The notes beneath the pieces are model-generated. The model worked only from the letters and a program-made list of their open reading frames with translations. It had not been told where the DNA came from and searched no databases. A program made the translations under genes and the position numbers. DNA of 64,000 bases from Teredinibacter haidensis (lineage in GTDB: Bacteria > Pseudomonadota > Gammaproteobacteria > Pseudomonadales > Cellvibrionaceae), in NCBI RefSeq assembly GCF_014211975.1, contig NZ_CP060084.1, positions 4,785,001 to 4,849,000 on the forward strand. The letters run 5' to 3'. Position 1 is the first letter of the stretch. Every line of letters begins with the position of its first letter. Shown piece after piece: positions 62,373 through 64,000 of this stretch.

Positions 62373-63764
62373 TTATAATTTTTTTGTGTCGCTATTTGTA
62401 TGACGGACAGCAACTTTTGTGCTGGGAGCTTCTGGGGTCAATTCGGCCAGTAGCGGCTGGGTATGTTGGTAAAAACGCTGTAATTCCGCTTCGGGAACGG
62501 CCTTGGCTTTTGGTAATTTCACTGTGAGTGGATTACGTACGGCACCGTTAACGTGAAATTCATAATGAAGATGTGGGCCGGTTGCTAAGCCTGTCGAGCC
62601 GACATAAGCGATAACTTGCCCTTGCTTAACTCGTGAACCTTTGTGAATGCCTTTGCGGAATTTACTAATGTGTGCATAAAAGGTTTTATAGGTTTGCCCG
62701 TGCTGAATAATAACAACGTTACCGTAGCCACCCTTTCGCCCGGCAAAGGTAACCTTACCGTCACCGGCCGCTTTAATGGGTGTGCCGCGGGCGGCTGCGT
62801 AATCTGTTCCCTTGTGGGCACGAATTTTATTCAATACCGGGTGCTTGCGGCTAAGGTTAAAGTGGGAGGATATGCGAGCGAAATCGATAGGCGTGCGCAG
62901 AAACTCTTTGCGCATCGTGTCTCCGGTTGGAGTGTAATATTGGGTGTTGCCGTTGATGTCTTCGTAGCGTACAGCGCGAAAAGACTTACCACGATTGGTG
63001 AATTCTGCGGCGAGGATATTGCCATTGCCAATTTTGTCGCCATCTAAAAATGATTCTTCAAATAACACCTTAAACGAATCGTTTTCGCGAATATCGAGCG
63101 CAAAATCGATATCCCAGCCGAAAATACCGGCCAACTCCATCACCAGTTTATCGTCCAGCTGGGCTTTTTTCCCGGCGAGAAACAGCGATTCAGTAATGGT
63201 TGCCGAGCGAGTAGACAGGATGATGTCGGGTTTGCGTTGTATTTCGGAGTAGTGGTAACCGCCAGCTGTGCGGGTGTACGCAAAGCTGTTGAGACGGTCT
63301 TGAATATAACTGAGTTTTTGTAGGGCGCCGTTGACACCTACCAAAAATTCCAGGTGGTGACCGGGGTAGAGAGAGGCCAGTTTTTTCCCGTTTTCAGCCT
63401 GTAATAGTGCCATCATATCCCTGTCTGTGAAACCTGCACGCTTGAATATCAGCGACAGGTTATCACCGGGTTTCACCTTCTGGTTTATCAGCCGGTTATC
63501 AGGCTCTTCGATGGGGGCAAAATCTTCCAGTTCGGGTGTTGCCTGAAAAGGCTCTTGGATACTTTGGAGCGAAGGTATGGGGATAGCCTGACTGTGGCGC
63601 TTGGCCTCAGTTTCTTTGCTGGGTAGCATCAGGAAGGTACCCAAACAAAAGGAAAGTGCGGCAACAGCAGCAAGGTGCATTCGAGGCAGTTGCTTAAGTA
63701 CAGCTTTTACGGACTTGCGTTTTACCTCAAAGCGCTTTTTTCTTTTCATATCAACAGGTTGCAT
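62373..63764 (-). CDS. mepM: M23-family murein endopeptidase, MepM-like
   Basis: A ~463-residue cell-wall hydrolase. An N-terminal basic stretch (KRKKRFEVKRKSVK) and one membrane anchor are followed by a LysM-like/OapA domain (KVKPGDNLSLIFKRAGF) and a C-terminal M23 LytM peptidase with zinc motifs HKGTDYAAARGTP and GPHLHYEFHVNG; both are complete, so it should be an active DD-endopeptidase cutting peptide crosslinks. I use the ATG at 63764; a GTG at 63803 is possible. It pairs with anmK in this lineage. Confidence 0.9.
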   Translation of the reverse strand: MQPVDMKRKKRFEVKRKSVKAVLKQLPRMHLAAVAALSFCLGTFLMLPSKETEAKRHSQAIPIPSLQSIQEPFQATPELEDFAPIEEPDNRLINQKVKPGDNLSLIFKRAGFTDRDMMALLQAENGKKLASLYPGHHLEFLVGVNGALQKLSYIQDRLNSFAYTRTAGGYHYSEIQRKPDIILSTRSATITESLFLAGKKAQLDDKLVMELAGIFGWDIDFALDIRENDSFKVLFEESFLDGDKIGNGNILAAEFTNRGKSFRAVRYEDINGNTQYYTPTGDTMRKEFLRTPIDFARISSHFNLSRKHPVLNKIRAHKGTDYAAARGTPIKAAGDGKVTFAGRKGGYGNVVIIQHGQTYKTFYAHISKFRKGIHKGSRVKQGQVIAYVGSTGLATGPHLHYEFHVNGAVRNPLTVKLPKAKAVPEAELQRFYQHTQPLLAELTPEAPSTKVAVRHTNSDTKKL

Positions 63765-64000
63765 GCGGGTCTTCAAATCGGGCCGATGTATGGGACGTAA
63801 CACCCAAATTTATAACAGAAAAACGGCTAAATATCACCCACAGATTTGTAACAGAGGTTGTTATATAGCAAAGCGCTCTTAATGTCGTGCGTATCGTTAC
63901 GGTTGGTAAGCGTTCACTAGCTCGCTGTTTATGATCTTGGTTATAAAAACAGCGAAAAACGGGTTTGTTTTAGCACTCATTTTCGGTATCGTTTGCGCCT
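63765..64000. other. Upstream region of mepM, to the window end
   Basis: This stretch contains the mepM promoter. In Pseudomonas tyrS lies divergently beyond this point, so its promoter may be here too. No open frame of note is present before the edge. Confidence 0.4.

Noticed and set aside
1..64000. Insertion sequences, prophage genes, CRISPR arrays
   Set aside because: No transposase, integrase, phage structural gene or repeat-spacer pattern was found on either strand.

Overview
The window looks like a chromosomal segment of a marine, polysaccharide-degrading gammaproteobacterium, most likely of the Cellvibrionaceae (Cellvibrio / Saccharophagus / Teredinibacter relatives). The reasons are Pseudomonas-like gene order in several blocks (tRNA-Leu, rnr, rlmB, rpsF, rpsR, DUF2232, rplI, dnaB; serB beside a fimX homologue; mepM next to anmK), together with a large TonB-dependent receptor, a GH35 enzyme, a sialate O-acetylesterase-type protein and a GH10 xylanase lipoprotein with a poly-serine linker. 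No insertion sequence, prophage or CRISPR array was seen.

Layout. 0-1.1 kb: 3' part of a DUF2939 gene on the minus strand, broken by two in-frame stop codons. 1.8-4.0 kb: an HflK/HflC-like prohibitin pair and a tiny lysine-rich protein. 4.2-9.1 kb: a tight five-gene unit of a DUF1611 protein, a PLP racemase, a secreted cysteine-rich repeat protein and two transglutaminases. 9.5-10.9 kb: a lipoprotein and an outer-membrane barrel. 11.3-18.7 kb: tRNA-Leu(CAG) and the conserved RNA, ribosome and replication block. 18.8-25.4 kb: panC, panD, acs, an SlyD-like FKBP, ppnN, an Smr protein and a MAPEG protein. 25.4-34 kb: a two-domain acyltransferase (OlsF-like), a YtjB-like membrane protein, serB, a degenerate GGDEF-EAL protein (FimX-like) and a PilZ protein. 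34-40 kb: the EF-P modification genes (epmB, efp, epmA) with a DUF2884 gene, a GT-C-like membrane protein and cysE. 41-53 kb: a hemicellulose-use region (TonB receptor, GH35, GntR, esterase, GH10) interrupted by ygiQ and a VOC protein. 54.5-61.1 kb: a DUF4956, CotH, VTC, metallophosphoesterase and small exported protein cassette. 61-64 kb: anmK and mepM.

The most interesting parts are the two accessory operons. The 54.5-61.1 kb cassette joins an inner-membrane DUF4956 protein, a 1298-residue membrane-anchored CotH-kinase protein that also carries repeats resembling the FAM3/ILEI ('GG') domain and a C-terminal beta-helix, a single-domain VTC (polyphosphate-polymerase-like) protein, and an exported metallophosphoesterase that lacks two normal metal-ligand motifs. 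I infer an envelope phosphorylation or polyphosphate-linked system of unknown purpose. The 4.2-9.1 kb operon combines a predicted small-amide or amino-acid enzyme, an amino-acid racemase, a disulfide-rich exported repeat protein and two transglutaminase-fold enzymes. Its function is unknown but peptide- or D-amino-acid-related chemistry is a reasonable guess.

All calls come from reading the sequence. No database search was run, and family names rest on remembered motifs.
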